Below, one piece after another: positions 51,151-60,753 of a DNA stretch of 64,000 nt. The notes under the pieces were generated by a model. That model was not told the DNA's origin, searched no databases, and saw only the letters and a program-made list of their open reading frames with translations. The DNA lies in contig PAAG01000047.1 in the NCBI GenBank assembly GCA_002698785.1, positions 434,001 through 498,000 on the forward strand, read 5' to 3'. Made by a program: the position numbers and the translations under genes. The DNA comes from Verrucomicrobiales bacterium (GTDB lineage: Bacteria > Verrucomicrobiota > Verrucomicrobiia > Verrucomicrobiales > DEV007). Numbering within the stretch: the stretch's first letter is position 1; the number at the start of each line of letters is the position of its first letter.

Positions 51151-51888
51151 CTACATAACTCCAACCCGCATCGAAACAGGCCACCCCACTGGCCGACTCC
51201 GCTCCCCCCACACTGATACCAATCCCTCCCGTATGCGATCGATTGGATTGCTCCCGGATTCCTTCCAACACCGCTGAGTCGCGGACCAGCTCTGCAGATA
51301 CGCCAGCATTTGCTCAACATTCCAATCGCACTGGATTGTAAACTTCGGTGCCTCCAGCTCGCTAAAGGGAAAATCAAACGACCGATAGCCATCCTCGACA
51401 TACTTCCTTTCCGGAGGCCAATAGTCATCCAGAGAACAGTAATAATCGCTTATCAATACATCTACATCCTCACTTACTGTAGTAAGTTCATAGCACCACA
51501 TTGCCAGCACGCCTCCAGGTTTCAATATTCGTTTCACTCCTTCGTAAAACCGATCTCGATCAAACCAGTGCGCCGCCTGAGCAACCGTCACCAGATCCAC
51601 AGAACCATCAGCAGCACCCGGGGCCTCCGCCGGCTCGACACAAAACTCTACCCCATCGATACATGGAGCCTCCCGTACTTGCTCCGCACTCGCATCAGAT
51701 GCCCTTACAGCCGAAAAATACGGAACCAACATCTTCGCTGCCTGCCCATTACCAGTCGCAACATCCCAAGCCAGTTCACGCTCAGGACAAAGCCCAGCCA
51801 ACCACGAGAACATCTCCTCAGGATACCCCGGTCTCGCCGCAGCATATGAAGAAGCATGACCCGAAAAGTGATCCTGAAATTTTCCCAT
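51151..51888 (-). CDS. Class I SAM-dependent methyltransferase
   Basis: 245-residue methyltransferase of the UbiE/Coq5-like group. The N-terminal DHFSGHASSYAAARPGYPEEMF motif and the SAM-binding loop DVATGNGQAAKML (about 42-54) are typical, followed by the acidic ASDASAEQV strand and VTVAQAAHWFDRDRF (motif post II). The C-terminal WPVSMRVGVM matches the end of this family, so the gene appears complete. The acceptor is unknown; the H-WFD motif resembles small-molecule methyltransferases. Next gene on the strand, six bases upstream, is the SRPBCC membrane protein. Confidence 0.85.
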   Translation of the reverse strand: MGKFQDHFSGHASSYAAARPGYPEEMFSWLAGLCPERELAWDVATGNGQAAKMLVPYFSAVRASDASAEQVREAPCIDGVEFCVEPAEAPGAADGSVDLVTVAQAAHWFDRDRFYEGVKRILKPGGVLAMWCYELTTVSEDVDVLISDYYCSLDDYWPPERKYVEDGYRSFDFPFSELEAPKFTIQCDWNVEQMLAYLQSWSATQRCWKESGSNPIDRIREGLVSVWGERSRPVGWPVSMRVGVM

Positions 51889-51894
51889 CCCCGG

Positions 51895-52845
51895 TTATTT
51901 CTCTGCCTCGACTTTGATGTGATTCAAGACACGCTCATGAATCTGATGAATCAGCTGGTCAGATATCGCTCCCCAGTAAAATTGGGGTCGTAGTGAATGC
52001 CTGTACCAGGTTCGACCCACCAATTCGACACCTTCCTCAGTTTCACGCAGCCTAAACTCCCCTTTCTCAGACACCATATGCCCATGCAAATGGGGGGCCT
52101 CTATGTCTCCATAGATTGAAAACTCTTCCATCGGACATGGATTCTCAACAACATCAAAAGCCAGATGCGTAGGAGCTTCCCATTTTGTAATTGGCTCGAC
52201 AAAATCGCCTGTAGAAAACCGACAGTATCTAACCGCTCCGACTCCTTCTCCTTCAATCGCAGCTTCAATCGGATAGGCGATTCCGAAACGAAATACTCCC
52301 GTAGGTTCCTCTTCAATTTTCGGAAATGCTATCACTAAGCCCCACACATCTTCGATAGGAGCCTTTACCATCACTCGGGTTTCCACTTCTCTGACCGGAG
52401 CCTCGTATTTAACGGCCACTTCTGCGCCTAAGAGAAAAGGAAATGAACCAACAAGAAGAATAGGAGCTACATTCTTTACCCGCCCCGTCAAAGAACTTCC
52501 CATGGCACGACCAATTGCAGCACCGCCGAGCCCGATCACCGCAGCGAGCGGATATGCCATTAACAAACATACGAGTCCGTCCAATGCGAAGACCATCACG
52601 AATGCTCCAGTAGCCAACTCGCCCAGCAACGCTACCCCGTATGCTTCCCGATACTTTACAGTTCGCCCGTACGAGAAAAAGAAAGCGCTCAGGATGGAAA
52701 CTATCAGGGGAATGAGATAGAACAAAGCCAGCCCGTAGCTATCAACTCCTTTGACTGCCAACCAAACGAGCAGTGCACCAGCAAGGCCCGGAACCAAAAT
52801 CGCAAAAGCCAGATTTTGGAATACCCGATGAATCCTCTTTGCCAT
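51895..52845 (-). CDS. Membrane protein with SRPBCC-like domain
   Basis: 316-residue protein with four to five N-terminal TM helices (about 10-30, 36-54, 65-90, 92-108 and 125-142), then a soluble helix-grip domain (about 150-310) with VREVETRVMVKAPIEDVWGLVIAFPKI, a long beta sheet, and a C-terminal amphipathic helix (QLIHQIHERVLNHIKVE). The soluble half is SRPBCC-like and could bind hydrophobic ligands at the membrane. A similar domain occurs alone at 45120-45584 in this window. Function unknown. Confidence 0.65.
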   Translation of the reverse strand: MAKRIHRVFQNLAFAILVPGLAGALLVWLAVKGVDSYGLALFYLIPLIVSILSAFFFSYGRTVKYREAYGVALLGELATGAFVMVFALDGLVCLLMAYPLAAVIGLGGAAIGRAMGSSLTGRVKNVAPILLVGSFPFLLGAEVAVKYEAPVREVETRVMVKAPIEDVWGLVIAFPKIEEEPTGVFRFGIAYPIEAAIEGEGVGAVRYCRFSTGDFVEPITKWEAPTHLAFDVVENPCPMEEFSIYGDIEAPHLHGHMVSEKGEFRLRETEEGVELVGRTWYRHSLRPQFYWGAISDQLIHQIHERVLNHIKVEAEK

Positions 52846-52857
52846 GTTCCTGAATCC

Positions 52858-54654
52858 CTACGCCCTACCCGCAAGTAGCTCCCGTTGGAAAATCAATTCC
52901 TTAGGCAAATGATCGTAAAGTTTCAGATAAAGATCTGCCTCTGACAGCAGTTCCTGCCGCACTTCCTCGTGACTGACACTCATCAACTCATCGAACTGCT
53001 CTTCGGAAAACTCGAGGCCTTCGAAATTCAACTCGTTGTAGTATGGCACCCAACCGAATTTCGCTTCGTGTCCGCGACCTTGGCCACAAACTCGATCAAA
53101 GATCCATTCTAACACGCGCATATTTTCGCGGAACCCAGGCCAGAGAAATTTCCCGTCTTTTCCTTTTCGGAACCAGTTCACGTGGAAAATCCGAGGCAAG
53201 TCTTTGATCTCCCGTCCCATCTCAAGCCAATGCGCAAAGTAATCGCCCATGTTGTAGCCACAGAAGGGAAGCATCGCGAAAGGATCGTGACGAATTTTCC
53301 CTACCGTCCCTGCTGCGGCGGCAGTCATCTCAGAGCCCATGTTGGCACCGAGGAAAACACCGTGCACCCAGTTGAACGCTTGAAAGACCAAAGGCATCGT
53401 CGTCGCACGCCGGCCACCAAAAATGATCGCATCGATCGGAACACCATCGGGATTTTCCCACTCAGGATCGATCGTAGGACACTGAGAGGCGGGGGCCGTA
53501 AATCGAGAGTTCGGATTGGCTGCAGGAGTATCGCAGTCCGGAGTCCATGGATTGCCTCTCCAGTCAGTCAATTCTGCCGGGGGCTCATCGGTCATTTCCT
53601 CCCACCACACATCACCGTCAGGAGTCAGAGCCACGTTGGTAAAAATGGAATTCGCCCGCATCGCCGCCATCGCATTGGGATTCGACTTATTCGAAGTTCC
53701 GGGCGCCACGCCGAAATACCCAGCCTCAGGATTCATCGCCCGCAATTTCCCATCAGGCCCCGGACGCAGCCACGCAATATCGTCCCCAATCGTCGTAACC
53801 TTCCACCCCTTCTCGCGATAGACATCTGGTGGAATCAGCATCGAAAAGTTCGTCTTACCACAAGCACTTGGGAAAGCCCCGGTCACATACCGCTTTTCAC
53901 CATTCGGGTCCTCGACCCCCATAATCAGCATGTGCTCAGCCATCCACCCTTCGTCGCGTCCCATCACACTCGCGAGACGCAGGGCGAGGCATTTCTTTCC
54001 AAGAAGCGCATTCCCTCCATATCCACTCCCAAATGACCAAATCTCCAGATCCTCTGGAAAATGAACGATGTATTTCGTCTCGTTACACGGCCAGGGCACA
54101 TCCTTCTCGCCGGGTTCCAAGGGAGCTCCGATAGAATGCACACAGGGAATAAAATCACCATCATCACCTAGCTGCTCGAGGGCTGCGGTGCCCATGCGGG
54201 TCATGATCTTCATGTTTACAGCCACATAGGCTGAATCCGTGATCTCGACGCCGATGATCGAGCTAGGTGAGCCGATCGGCCCCATGGAGAAGGGAATCAC
54301 ATACATTGTTCTCCCTTTCATGCAGCCATCGAACAATCCTCCGAGGATCTCGCGCATCTCAGCGGGAGCCATCCAGTTATTGGTCGGGCCCGAATTCACC
54401 TCCCTGCGACTGCAGATAAAAGTCCGGTCCTCTACGCGAGCAACGTCGTCGGGATCAGACAAAGCCAGGAAACTATTCGGGCGCTTCTCTGGGTTCAAAC
54501 GCTGAAACGTTCCCCCATCGACCAGAAGCTGGCACAAACGATCCCATTCCTCCTCCGATCCATCACACCACTCCACGGAATCGGGCTGACAAAGAGAACG
54601 TAATTCTTCAACCCACGAAAGGAGACGCTGGTGATTGGTAGGGGGGACGGACAT
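52858..54654 (-). CDS. pckG: Phosphoenolpyruvate carboxykinase, GTP-dependent
   Basis: 598-residue enzyme converting oxaloacetate and GTP to phosphoenolpyruvate, CO2 and GDP (gluconeogenesis). Family marks: [17 protein letters not shown] near residues 86-102, FSMGP, the kinase-1 loop [13 protein letters not shown] in the middle of the chain, the nearby DDIAWLR metal site, the guanine-binding [14 protein letters not shown] block and [14 protein letters not shown]. The true start is ATG 54654; the frame continues upstream without meaning into the divergent tgt region. It is a single gene, head-to-head with tgt, 108 bases from that start. Confidence 0.95.
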   Translation of the reverse strand: MSVPPTNHQRLLSWVEELRSLCQPDSVEWCDGSEEEWDRLCQLLVDGGTFQRLNPEKRPNSFLALSDPDDVARVEDRTFICSRREVNSGPTNNWMAPAEMREILGGLFDGCMKGRTMYVIPFSMGPIGSPSSIIGVEITDSAYVAVNMKIMTRMGTAALEQLGDDGDFIPCVHSIGAPLEPGEKDVPWPCNETKYIVHFPEDLEIWSFGSGYGGNALLGKKCLALRLASVMGRDEGWMAEHMLIMGVEDPNGEKRYVTGAFPSACGKTNFSMLIPPDVYREKGWKVTTIGDDIAWLRPGPDGKLRAMNPEAGYFGVAPGTSNKSNPNAMAAMRANSIFTNVALTPDGDVWWEEMTDEPPAELTDWRGNPWTPDCDTPAANPNSRFTAPASQCPTIDPEWENPDGVPIDAIIFGGRRATTMPLVFQAFNWVHGVFLGANMGSEMTAAAAGTVGKIRHDPFAMLPFCGYNMGDYFAHWLEMGREIKDLPRIFHVNWFRKGKDGKFLWPGFRENMRVLEWIFDRVCGQGRGHEAKFGWVPYYNELNFEGLEFSEEQFDELMSVSHEEVRQELLSEADLYLKLYDHLPKELIFQRELLAGRA

Positions 54655-54762
54655 GATCGGGAAGATAGTCGGGGGTGGACGTATGTCGAGCCGTCGTATG
54701 GCTCGAAAACCTTCTTTTACTTCTACATGTTTGACGTTACCAGTCCCGCCCGCAATTTTTTC

Positions 54763-55896
54763 ATGTTTACCCTCCACAAGACTGACACGCAGACTGCCGC
54801 TCGACGCGGGACAATCTCCCTTGCTCACGGAGAAGTAGAGACGCCTGCGTTCATGCCCGTCGGAACGAAGGGAACAGTGAAATCCGTTCATCCTCAGGAA
54901 CTTCTCGACCCAGCGCTCGATTGCCGGATTATTCTAGGGAACACCTATCACCTCTACCTTCGCCCCGGAACCGATGTTCTCGACGAGTTCGGAGGCCTCC
55001 ACAATTTCATGCAGTGGGACCGCCCCATCCTTACCGATTCCGGTGGATACCAGGTATTCTCCCTGGCAAAACTCCGCCAGATCTCTTCCGAAGGAGTCCG
55101 TTTTCAGAGCCACATCGATGGAAGCCCCCTTTTCCTGACTCCCGAAAAAGTCCTCGAAATCCAGCGCTCCATCGGAAGCGACATCTGCATGATCCTCGAC
55201 GAATGCCCGCCGTATCCGTGCGAGCGCGATTACGCCGCGAACTCCCTCAAGCTCACACAGCAGTGGGCCGTGCAAGCACGCGAGTGGATCGAGGCCAATC
55301 GCCCTCCCGGCCAGCGATATTTCGGCATTGTCCAGGGTGGGTGCTATCCAGAACTGCGGGAAAAGGCAGCTCGAGATCTCGTCGACCTCGACTTTGACGG
55401 CTATGCCATCGGGGGGCTATCTGTGGGAGAGCCCGTCCCCGAAATGCTCAAAGCCGCAGACGTCGCCGCGCCCATCCTTCCAGCCGATAAGCCCCGATAC
55501 GCCATGGGGTTAGGCCAGCCAGACCAGCTTCTTGAACTGATCTCGCGCGGCATTGATATGTTCGACTGCGTCCTCCCCACCCGCGTCGCACGAAACGGAA
55601 CAGCCTACACCGCCGATGGCACCATTAACTTGAAAAACGCCCAGTGGGAGAAAAGCCCCCTCCCCCTGGCGCCTCCCGGAGAAACACATCCCCTTTGCGA
55701 AGGATTTTCCCGAGGTTATATTCGCCATCTGATCAAAAACGACGAAATCCTCGGATTACGCCTTCTTACCCTTCATAACGTGTATTTCTATCTCCACTTG
55801 ATGAAACAGGCGCGGCGTGCTATAGACGCCGGCACGTTTGCCGAATTCAAGGCCGGTTACATCAGTCGCTACCGCGGTGAAGACATCGACGCTTGA
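54763..55896 (+). CDS. tgt: Queuine tRNA-ribosyltransferase (tRNA-guanine transglycosylase)
   Basis: 377-residue enzyme exchanging guanine-34 in GUN-anticodon tRNAs for preQ1 in queuosine synthesis. Catalytic motifs [11 protein letters not shown] and FDCVLPTR (nucleophilic Asp) are intact, as is GGLSVGE. The structural zinc site differs: E. coli has CxCxxC plus His; here the three Cys positions read Glu307, His309 and Cys312, with the His (338, in TLHN) kept. ATG 54763 is chosen as nearest to the conserved FTLHKTD start; ATG 54727 is also possible. It opens the tgt-yajC-secDF unit and ends with a terminator-like hairpin. Confidence 0.93.
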   Translation: MFTLHKTDTQTAARRGTISLAHGEVETPAFMPVGTKGTVKSVHPQELLDPALDCRIILGNTYHLYLRPGTDVLDEFGGLHNFMQWDRPILTDSGGYQVFSLAKLRQISSEGVRFQSHIDGSPLFLTPEKVLEIQRSIGSDICMILDECPPYPCERDYAANSLKLTQQWAVQAREWIEANRPPGQRYFGIVQGGCYPELREKAARDLVDLDFDGYAIGGLSVGEPVPEMLKAADVAAPILPADKPRYAMGLGQPDQLLELISRGIDMFDCVLPTRVARNGTAYTADGTINLKNAQWEKSPLPLAPPGETHPLCEGFSRGYIRHLIKNDEILGLRLLTLHNVYFYLHLMKQARRAIDAGTFAEFKAGYISRYRGEDIDA

Positions 55897-55920
55897 CCGT
55901 CAGGCGTCGTTTTTTATTTC
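55887..55920 (+). terminator. Intrinsic terminator at the end of tgt
   Basis: CGACGC (55887-55892) pairs with GCGTCG (55904-55909), followed by six T residues and another T-rich stretch. The left arm lies within the last codons and stop of tgt. It probably lowers rather than fully stops transcription, since yajC starts 51 bases after tgt and is normally co-transcribed with it. Confidence 0.65.
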
Positions 55921-55947
55921 AGAAAGCCGATATTTCAAAAAACACCC

Positions 55948-56331
55948 ATGATTACTATTCTTCCCATTCTCGCTCAGGAAGCAGCTCCCACCGGTGGTGG
56001 GGGGCTTGGAGGCGGTCTCATCATCCCTCTGCTCCTCATGATGGCGATGTTTTACTTTGTCCTGATCCGGCCTCAGCGGAAGCAGCAGAAAGCGCAGGAC
56101 GAAATGCGGAAAGGAATCCGCAAGGGCGATAAAGTCGTGACCATCGGTGGTATCCATGGCCTCGTATCCGGCGCGACAGACCGCACCGTTTCCGTGAAGG
56201 TCGCTGACGGCATGAGCATCAAATTCGACCGCACCGCGATCGCCAGTGTTGTCGACAGCTCCGCAAAATCCAGCGAACCGGCTGAAGAAACGGAAGAAGA
56301 ATCTAACGATTCCGAAGAAAAGAAGTCCTAA
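55948..56331 (+). CDS. yajC: Preprotein translocase subunit YajC
   Basis: 127-residue single-span membrane protein that associates with SecDF and SecYEG. One TM helix (about 25-44) precedes the family block LIRPQRKQQKAQDEM and GDKVVTIGGIHGLV (roughly 62-75). The N-terminus is Gly-rich and the end acidic (EETEEESNDSEEKKS). The gene lies between tgt and secDF, the usual order. Confidence 0.95.
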   Translation: MITILPILAQEAAPTGGGGLGGGLIIPLLLMMAMFYFVLIRPQRKQQKAQDEMRKGIRKGDKVVTIGGIHGLVSGATDRTVSVKVADGMSIKFDRTAIASVVDSSAKSSEPAEETEEESNDSEEKKS

Positions 56332-56408
56332 TTGGACCCACTCTCAATCCCCCCCTGGAACCCTTTTCCATCCCCCGACGGAAACAATCCCTGTTACTCT
56401 GAAAATCG

Positions 56409-59096
56409 ATGCAAGCGCCCGACGTTAATTCCGACTCCGCCGACGCACCTGATCCTGCTACTACTCCGGAGAATACGTCCACCGATGTCGCAACAGACAC
56501 CGCTGTTACCGATTCCCTGGATGCGGCCACCGGCACGGCAGAAGTGAAGACCGGCAGCAAGCTCGAGGAAGCTACCGAAAAAGCACTCGAGGGTCTCACT
56601 ACTCCCATCGTGGAAGAAGGAGATGCCCCTGTTATTGCAGATCCGACGGTTCTCGATACCACTCCGGCCGATCCCTCAACAGCGACAGAAACCGTCGATC
56701 CTACGGCTGGTTCGGATCTTGCCGACATTGTCGAACAAGCCAACGAGGCCGCAAGCGGCGGAATCTCCTCGAATATCGTCTTCTTGATGGGGTTGGGTCT
56801 CCTGACTCTATTTGTTCTTTACTTCGCAGCGGAGAAGGAAAAGCGGAAGCGCGTCATTGGTACAGTCCTCTCGATTGGTGTGACGGCACTCTGCCTCTGG
56901 TTCTACTCTTCACTCGGCATCGAGCAAGGCATCGAGCTGCAGGGCGGGGTCTCTATGGAGATTCGGATTAAACCTGCAGAAGGTCGAACCGTAACGTCCG
57001 AGTCACAGCAGCAGGTTATCGATGTCCTTTCCAAGCGATTGAATGCCCTGGGAACCGGTGAGGTGATTCTCGCTCCGACAGGAGAAGACGGCGTTTTCCT
57101 CCAGATGCCCGGCGTTGGCCAGGATCGACTGGAAGAAATCATCGAAACTCTCGAACAGGTCGCGAAGCTGGAATTCTCCATCCTACACCCGCAGAGTTCA
57201 TTCCTCGCCGCACAGGTGGCCAGCGGTGGAAAAGTCGTACCAGGCTACGAAGCCCTCCCCTACAAGCCCGAATTCAACGAAGAGGGAGAAGAAATGCCCA
57301 CCCGCTACGGGTTGGTGAAGATCAAAAAGGACATGTCCGGTAAGTACGTGAGTAACGCTCGCTACTTCTACGGAGACTCCGGCCACTCGATAAGTGTCGA
57401 ATTCACCGGCGATGGGGCGAAAATCATGGGCCCGCTTACCCGTGAGAATATCAATCAGCCCTTGGCCATCATCATGGATGATGTCATTCTCTCCTCACCG
57501 GTCATTCGCGATCAATTCGCCAATGGATGCTCGATCACTGGTGATTTCTCCCAGGAAGAAGCTCAAACGCTCTCGTCTGCATTGGAGAACCCACTCGAGA
57601 ATCCGATTGAAATCGAATATTCGAATTTCATCACCCCGACCATGGGTAAAGCCACGATCAAGCAAGGCATCATGGCTGGTGTTGGCGGTTTGGCACTCAC
57701 GCTCCTCTTCATCCTTATTTACTACCGCTTCGCAGGTATCCTGGCCCTGATTGGCCTCTGCCTCAGTATCGTCATCATCTTTGGATGCATGGCGCTGTTC
57801 CAGTTCACGCTGACCCTTCCGGGTATTGCGGGCATTATCCTGACGATAGGTGTCGCGATTGACGCGAACGTGCTGATCTACGAACGATTGCGGGAAGAAA
57901 TGGCGGCAGGTAAGTCACTGAAATCCGCTATCAATACCGCTTACGAGAAAGCATTCTCGGCGATTATCGATGCGAACATCACGACCCTGATCACAGCAAT
58001 AATCCTTTACGCAGTAGCGGCAGGAACAGTGAAGGGCTTCGCGATTACGCTCATCATTGGTATCTTCGCAACGCTATTCTCAGCACTTCTTGTGACTCGC
58101 GTCTGCTTCAACTGGGCGACCGAAACAAGCATTCTCAAGAAGCTCAGCTTCATGAACATGGTTCCTGACAAGACGATCGATTTCCTCGGTCGCCGTAAGG
58201 TTTGCCTGATCGGCTCGATGGTCATTCTCGTCGCATCGCTGATCATCGTACCCACGATGGACCCTCGCGGAGTTGAGCTGAAAGGTGGCGACTCGCTCAC
58301 CATCCAGACCGAATTGGATCTTTCCAAAGCTCAGATCGACGAGTCTCTCGCAGACCTGGATCTCGGCGGAACTCCAATTGTTCAGGTTCAGAAGCCTGTC
58401 GGCGCAGAAGGCGAATTTTTCCTCGTTCGTGCTCCTGACAACACAGCAGATCAAATTCAAGCCGAGTTGGAAAAAGACCTGAAGATGGATCTCACAGACA
58501 CCACCGTAAGCTCCGTGGGCTCTGCAGTTGGTCAGTCGATGCTGATTAGTTCCGGAGTGGCACTTCTCATCGGTATCGGTGCGATTCTCATCTACGTAAC
58601 CCTTCGCTTCGAGTTCGCCTTTGCACTTGGTGCTATCGCGGCACTCTTCCACGATTTGATTGTAGTGGCAGGAATCACAACAATCCTGGGTCAGGAGGTT
58701 TCCCTGATCACCGTTGGTGCATTCCTCACAATCGCAGGTTACTCGATCAACGATACCATCGTTGTCTTCGACCGAGTGCGGGAGGACTTGGCATCCAAGC
58801 GAGGAGACGTTCGCGACATCATGAACTACGCGCTGAACAAGACTCTGGCGAGAACCTTGCTCACCAGTATGACGACTTTGATCACCGTATTGGTTCTCTT
58901 CCTTTTCGGTGGTCCCGGTCTGCGAAACTTCGCCCTCACCTTGATCATCGGTGTTATGGTCGGAACCTACTCCTCGATCTTCATTGCATCACCTATCGTG
59001 CTCTGGTGGGCTCGCCGTTCTGGAACGAACCTCCGCCGCCAGGTTCTCGATACCGAGCAGTCGAAAATCGACGCGATGAATGCTCAGGGAGCGTAA
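56409..59096 (+). CDS. secDF: Fused protein-export membrane protein SecDF
   Basis: 895-residue fusion of SecD and SecF, which uses proton flow to pull secreted proteins out of the SecYEG channel. The first 115 residues are an unusual low-complexity Thr/Asp/Ala-rich extension; then come two N-terminal TM helices, the P1 periplasmic domain (about 180-430), the SecD membrane half (ITVGVAIDANVLIYERLREEMAAGKS-type RND motif near 480), and the SecF half from about 585 (with SINDTIVVFDRVREDL near 780). Twelve to thirteen TM helices are expected. It follows yajC by 77 bases and faces guaA; a nested inverted repeat lies in between. SecD and SecF are separate in many bacteria, but fusions are well known. 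Confidence 0.94.
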   Translation: MQAPDVNSDSADAPDPATTPENTSTDVATDTAVTDSLDAATGTAEVKTGSKLEEATEKALEGLTTPIVEEGDAPVIADPTVLDTTPADPSTATETVDPTAGSDLADIVEQANEAASGGISSNIVFLMGLGLLTLFVLYFAAEKEKRKRVIGTVLSIGVTALCLWFYSSLGIEQGIELQGGVSMEIRIKPAEGRTVTSESQQQVIDVLSKRLNALGTGEVILAPTGEDGVFLQMPGVGQDRLEEIIETLEQVAKLEFSILHPQSSFLAAQVASGGKVVPGYEALPYKPEFNEEGEEMPTRYGLVKIKKDMSGKYVSNARYFYGDSGHSISVEFTGDGAKIMGPLTRENINQPLAIIMDDVILSSPVIRDQFANGCSITGDFSQEEAQTLSSALENPLENPIEIEYSNFITPTMGKATIKQGIMAGVGGLALTLLFILIYYRFAGILALIGLCLSIVIIFGCMALFQFTLTLPGIAGIILTIGVAIDANVLIYERLREEMAAGKSLKSAINTAYEKAFSAIIDANITTLITAIILYAVAAGTVKGFAITLIIGIFATLFSALLVTRVCFNWATETSILKKLSFMNMVPDKTIDFLGRRKVCLIGSMVILVASLIIVPTMDPRGVELKGGDSLTIQTELDLSKAQIDESLADLDLGGTPIVQVQKPVGAEGEFFLVRAPDNTADQIQAELEKDLKMDLTDTTVSSVGSAVGQSMLISSGVALLIGIGAILIYVTLRFEFAFALGAIAALFHDLIVVAGITTILGQEVSLITVGAFLTIAGYSINDTIVVFDRVREDLASKRGDVRDIMNYALNKTLARTLLTSMTTLITVLVLFLFGGPGLRNFALTLIIGVMVGTYSSIFIASPIVLWWARRSGTNLRRQVLDTEQSKIDAMNAQGA

Positions 59097-59104
59097 GTCG
59101 AAGC

Positions 59105-59161
59105 AATCAGTTATCAGTGATCGGTTAGTCAGTAAAAGCAACCGATCACAAGCAACTGATT
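59105..59161. terminator. Nested inverted repeat between secDF and guaA
   Basis: An inner perfect 10-bp stem (GTGATCGGTT at 59117-59126 with AACCGATCAC at 59140-59149) sits inside an outer 8-bp stem (59105-59112 with 59154-59161). TGATTAC-type direct repeats follow until about 59187. Because the two flanking genes converge here, a bidirectional terminator is likely, but the layered repeats may also mark a mobile or REP-like element. Confidence 0.6.
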
Positions 59162-59190
59162 ACTGAACACTGATTACCGATTACTGAAAC

Positions 59191-60711
59191 CTACTCCCAC
59201 TCAATACTTGCAGGAGGCTTGGTCGAGATATCGTAAAGAACGCGGTTTACTCCATCAACCTCATTGAGGATTCTGTTGGAGATCTCACCCAACAGCTCGT
59301 AGGGCAGATGAACCCACTCAGCGGTCATCGCATCTTCGCTGGTGACTGCCCGAATGCTCAAGGCATACTCGTAGCTGCGCTCGTCCCCTTTCACGCCAAC
59401 CGTCTTGGTCGGGATCAGAGCAGCATAAGCTTGCCACACAGAGTCATACCAGTGCTTCTCTCGCAGCAAACCGATAAAGATGTCATCTGCTTCGCGGATG
59501 ATCTTCAACTTCTCTTCAGTGATCTCTCCAGGGCAGCGAACGGCAAGACCTGGACCCGGGAAAGGATGGCGCCCAACAACACGCTCAGGCAGCCCTAACA
59601 CGCGCCCCAGTTCACGAACTTCATCTTTGAAAAGTTCATCGAGTGGCTCCAGGACACGACCCTCTGCTTTCATTTCCATGATCCGATCCACCCGGTTGTG
59701 GTGGGTCTTGATAGTGGAAGCAATCGAACCGCTGGTAGCACTCTCGATCACGTCGGGATACAGCGTTCCCTGCGCGAGCATTTCCACGTCTTCTCCGACC
59801 GCATCAAAGAACACATCCACAAAGAGACGCCCGATGATGCGGCGTTTCTCTTCCGGTTCGGTTACTCCTTTCAGCGCGCTGAGAAATTTTTCGGAAGCAT
59901 CGATTGTCTCGATCTCGATTCCTACTTCGCCGAAAAGAGAGGCCACTTCCTCGGCCTCATCCTTACGCAGCAAACCGGTATCAACAAAAATGTTTCGAGA
60001 ATCCACCCCAGACTCATGAATCAGCGCAGCAAGAACAGACGAGTCAACGCCACCTGACACACCACAAACCACTTTCCTTTCACCGACTTCATCCCGCACT
60101 CGCTGGACGAGTTCGTCTTTGAAGGAAGCAATCTTGAACTTTGGCAGGTTTACCCCCATCTCGAGGAAGTTTTGCAGAATCTTCTGCCCTTCGTGAGTGT
60201 GCGAGACCTCCGGGTGAAATTGGATTCCAAAAAATCGATCGTTCCATTTCAGGGCAACGGGGATTCCATCGAGATTTGTCCCCATTACCTGGCAGCCTTC
60301 TGGCAGTTCACTTACCGTATCTGAATGGCTCATCCAGATCTGTGAATGGCCTTCCAGATCGTTAAAAATCCCTTCTATGGATTTCTCCGCCAGCAAGGTG
60401 GCAGGGCCATACTCGCGAGTATTCCCAGGAGCCACTTCGCCACCAAACTTGCGGTTCAGGAGCTGCATTCCATAACAGACGCCCAGAACAGGCACGCCCA
60501 TCGAGACAAGGTAGTCAAAATCGATATCCGGAGCATCCGCTTCCAGCGTAGATCGCGGACCACCCGACAGGATCACAGCCGCAGGCTCCCCAGTTTCTCG
60601 AAGTTCTTCCGGTTGATAGAGTTTGGAAAAGTAGCCCAGCTCACGAATACGACGAACGATGAGCTGGGTGTATTGCGAACCAAAATCAATAACGGCAATG
60701 GGATGTTCCAT
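59191..60711 (-). CDS. guaA: GMP synthase (glutamine-hydrolysing)
   Basis: 506-residue enzyme that aminates XMP to GMP. The N-terminal glutamine amidotransferase domain has the nucleophile Cys79 in GVCYGMQ and the His166/Glu168 pair in FHPEV; the ATP-pyrophosphatase domain has SGGVDSS at 219-225 (P-loop of the PP-ATPase type), followed by the dimerisation domain ending in PPASIEWE. It follows guaB by 42 bases on the minus strand, the common guaBA operon. Confidence 0.97.
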   Translation of the reverse strand: MEHPIAVIDFGSQYTQLIVRRIRELGYFSKLYQPEELRETGEPAAVILSGGPRSTLEADAPDIDFDYLVSMGVPVLGVCYGMQLLNRKFGGEVAPGNTREYGPATLLAEKSIEGIFNDLEGHSQIWMSHSDTVSELPEGCQVMGTNLDGIPVALKWNDRFFGIQFHPEVSHTHEGQKILQNFLEMGVNLPKFKIASFKDELVQRVRDEVGERKVVCGVSGGVDSSVLAALIHESGVDSRNIFVDTGLLRKDEAEEVASLFGEVGIEIETIDASEKFLSALKGVTEPEEKRRIIGRLFVDVFFDAVGEDVEMLAQGTLYPDVIESATSGSIASTIKTHHNRVDRIMEMKAEGRVLEPLDELFKDEVRELGRVLGLPERVVGRHPFPGPGLAVRCPGEITEEKLKIIREADDIFIGLLREKHWYDSVWQAYAALIPTKTVGVKGDERSYEYALSIRAVTSEDAMTAEWVHLPYELLGEISNRILNEVDGVNRVLYDISTKPPASIEWE

Positions 60712-60753
60712 GAAAAAACAAAAAAGGTGCGAGGCCGGTTAGGAAAACGACGC

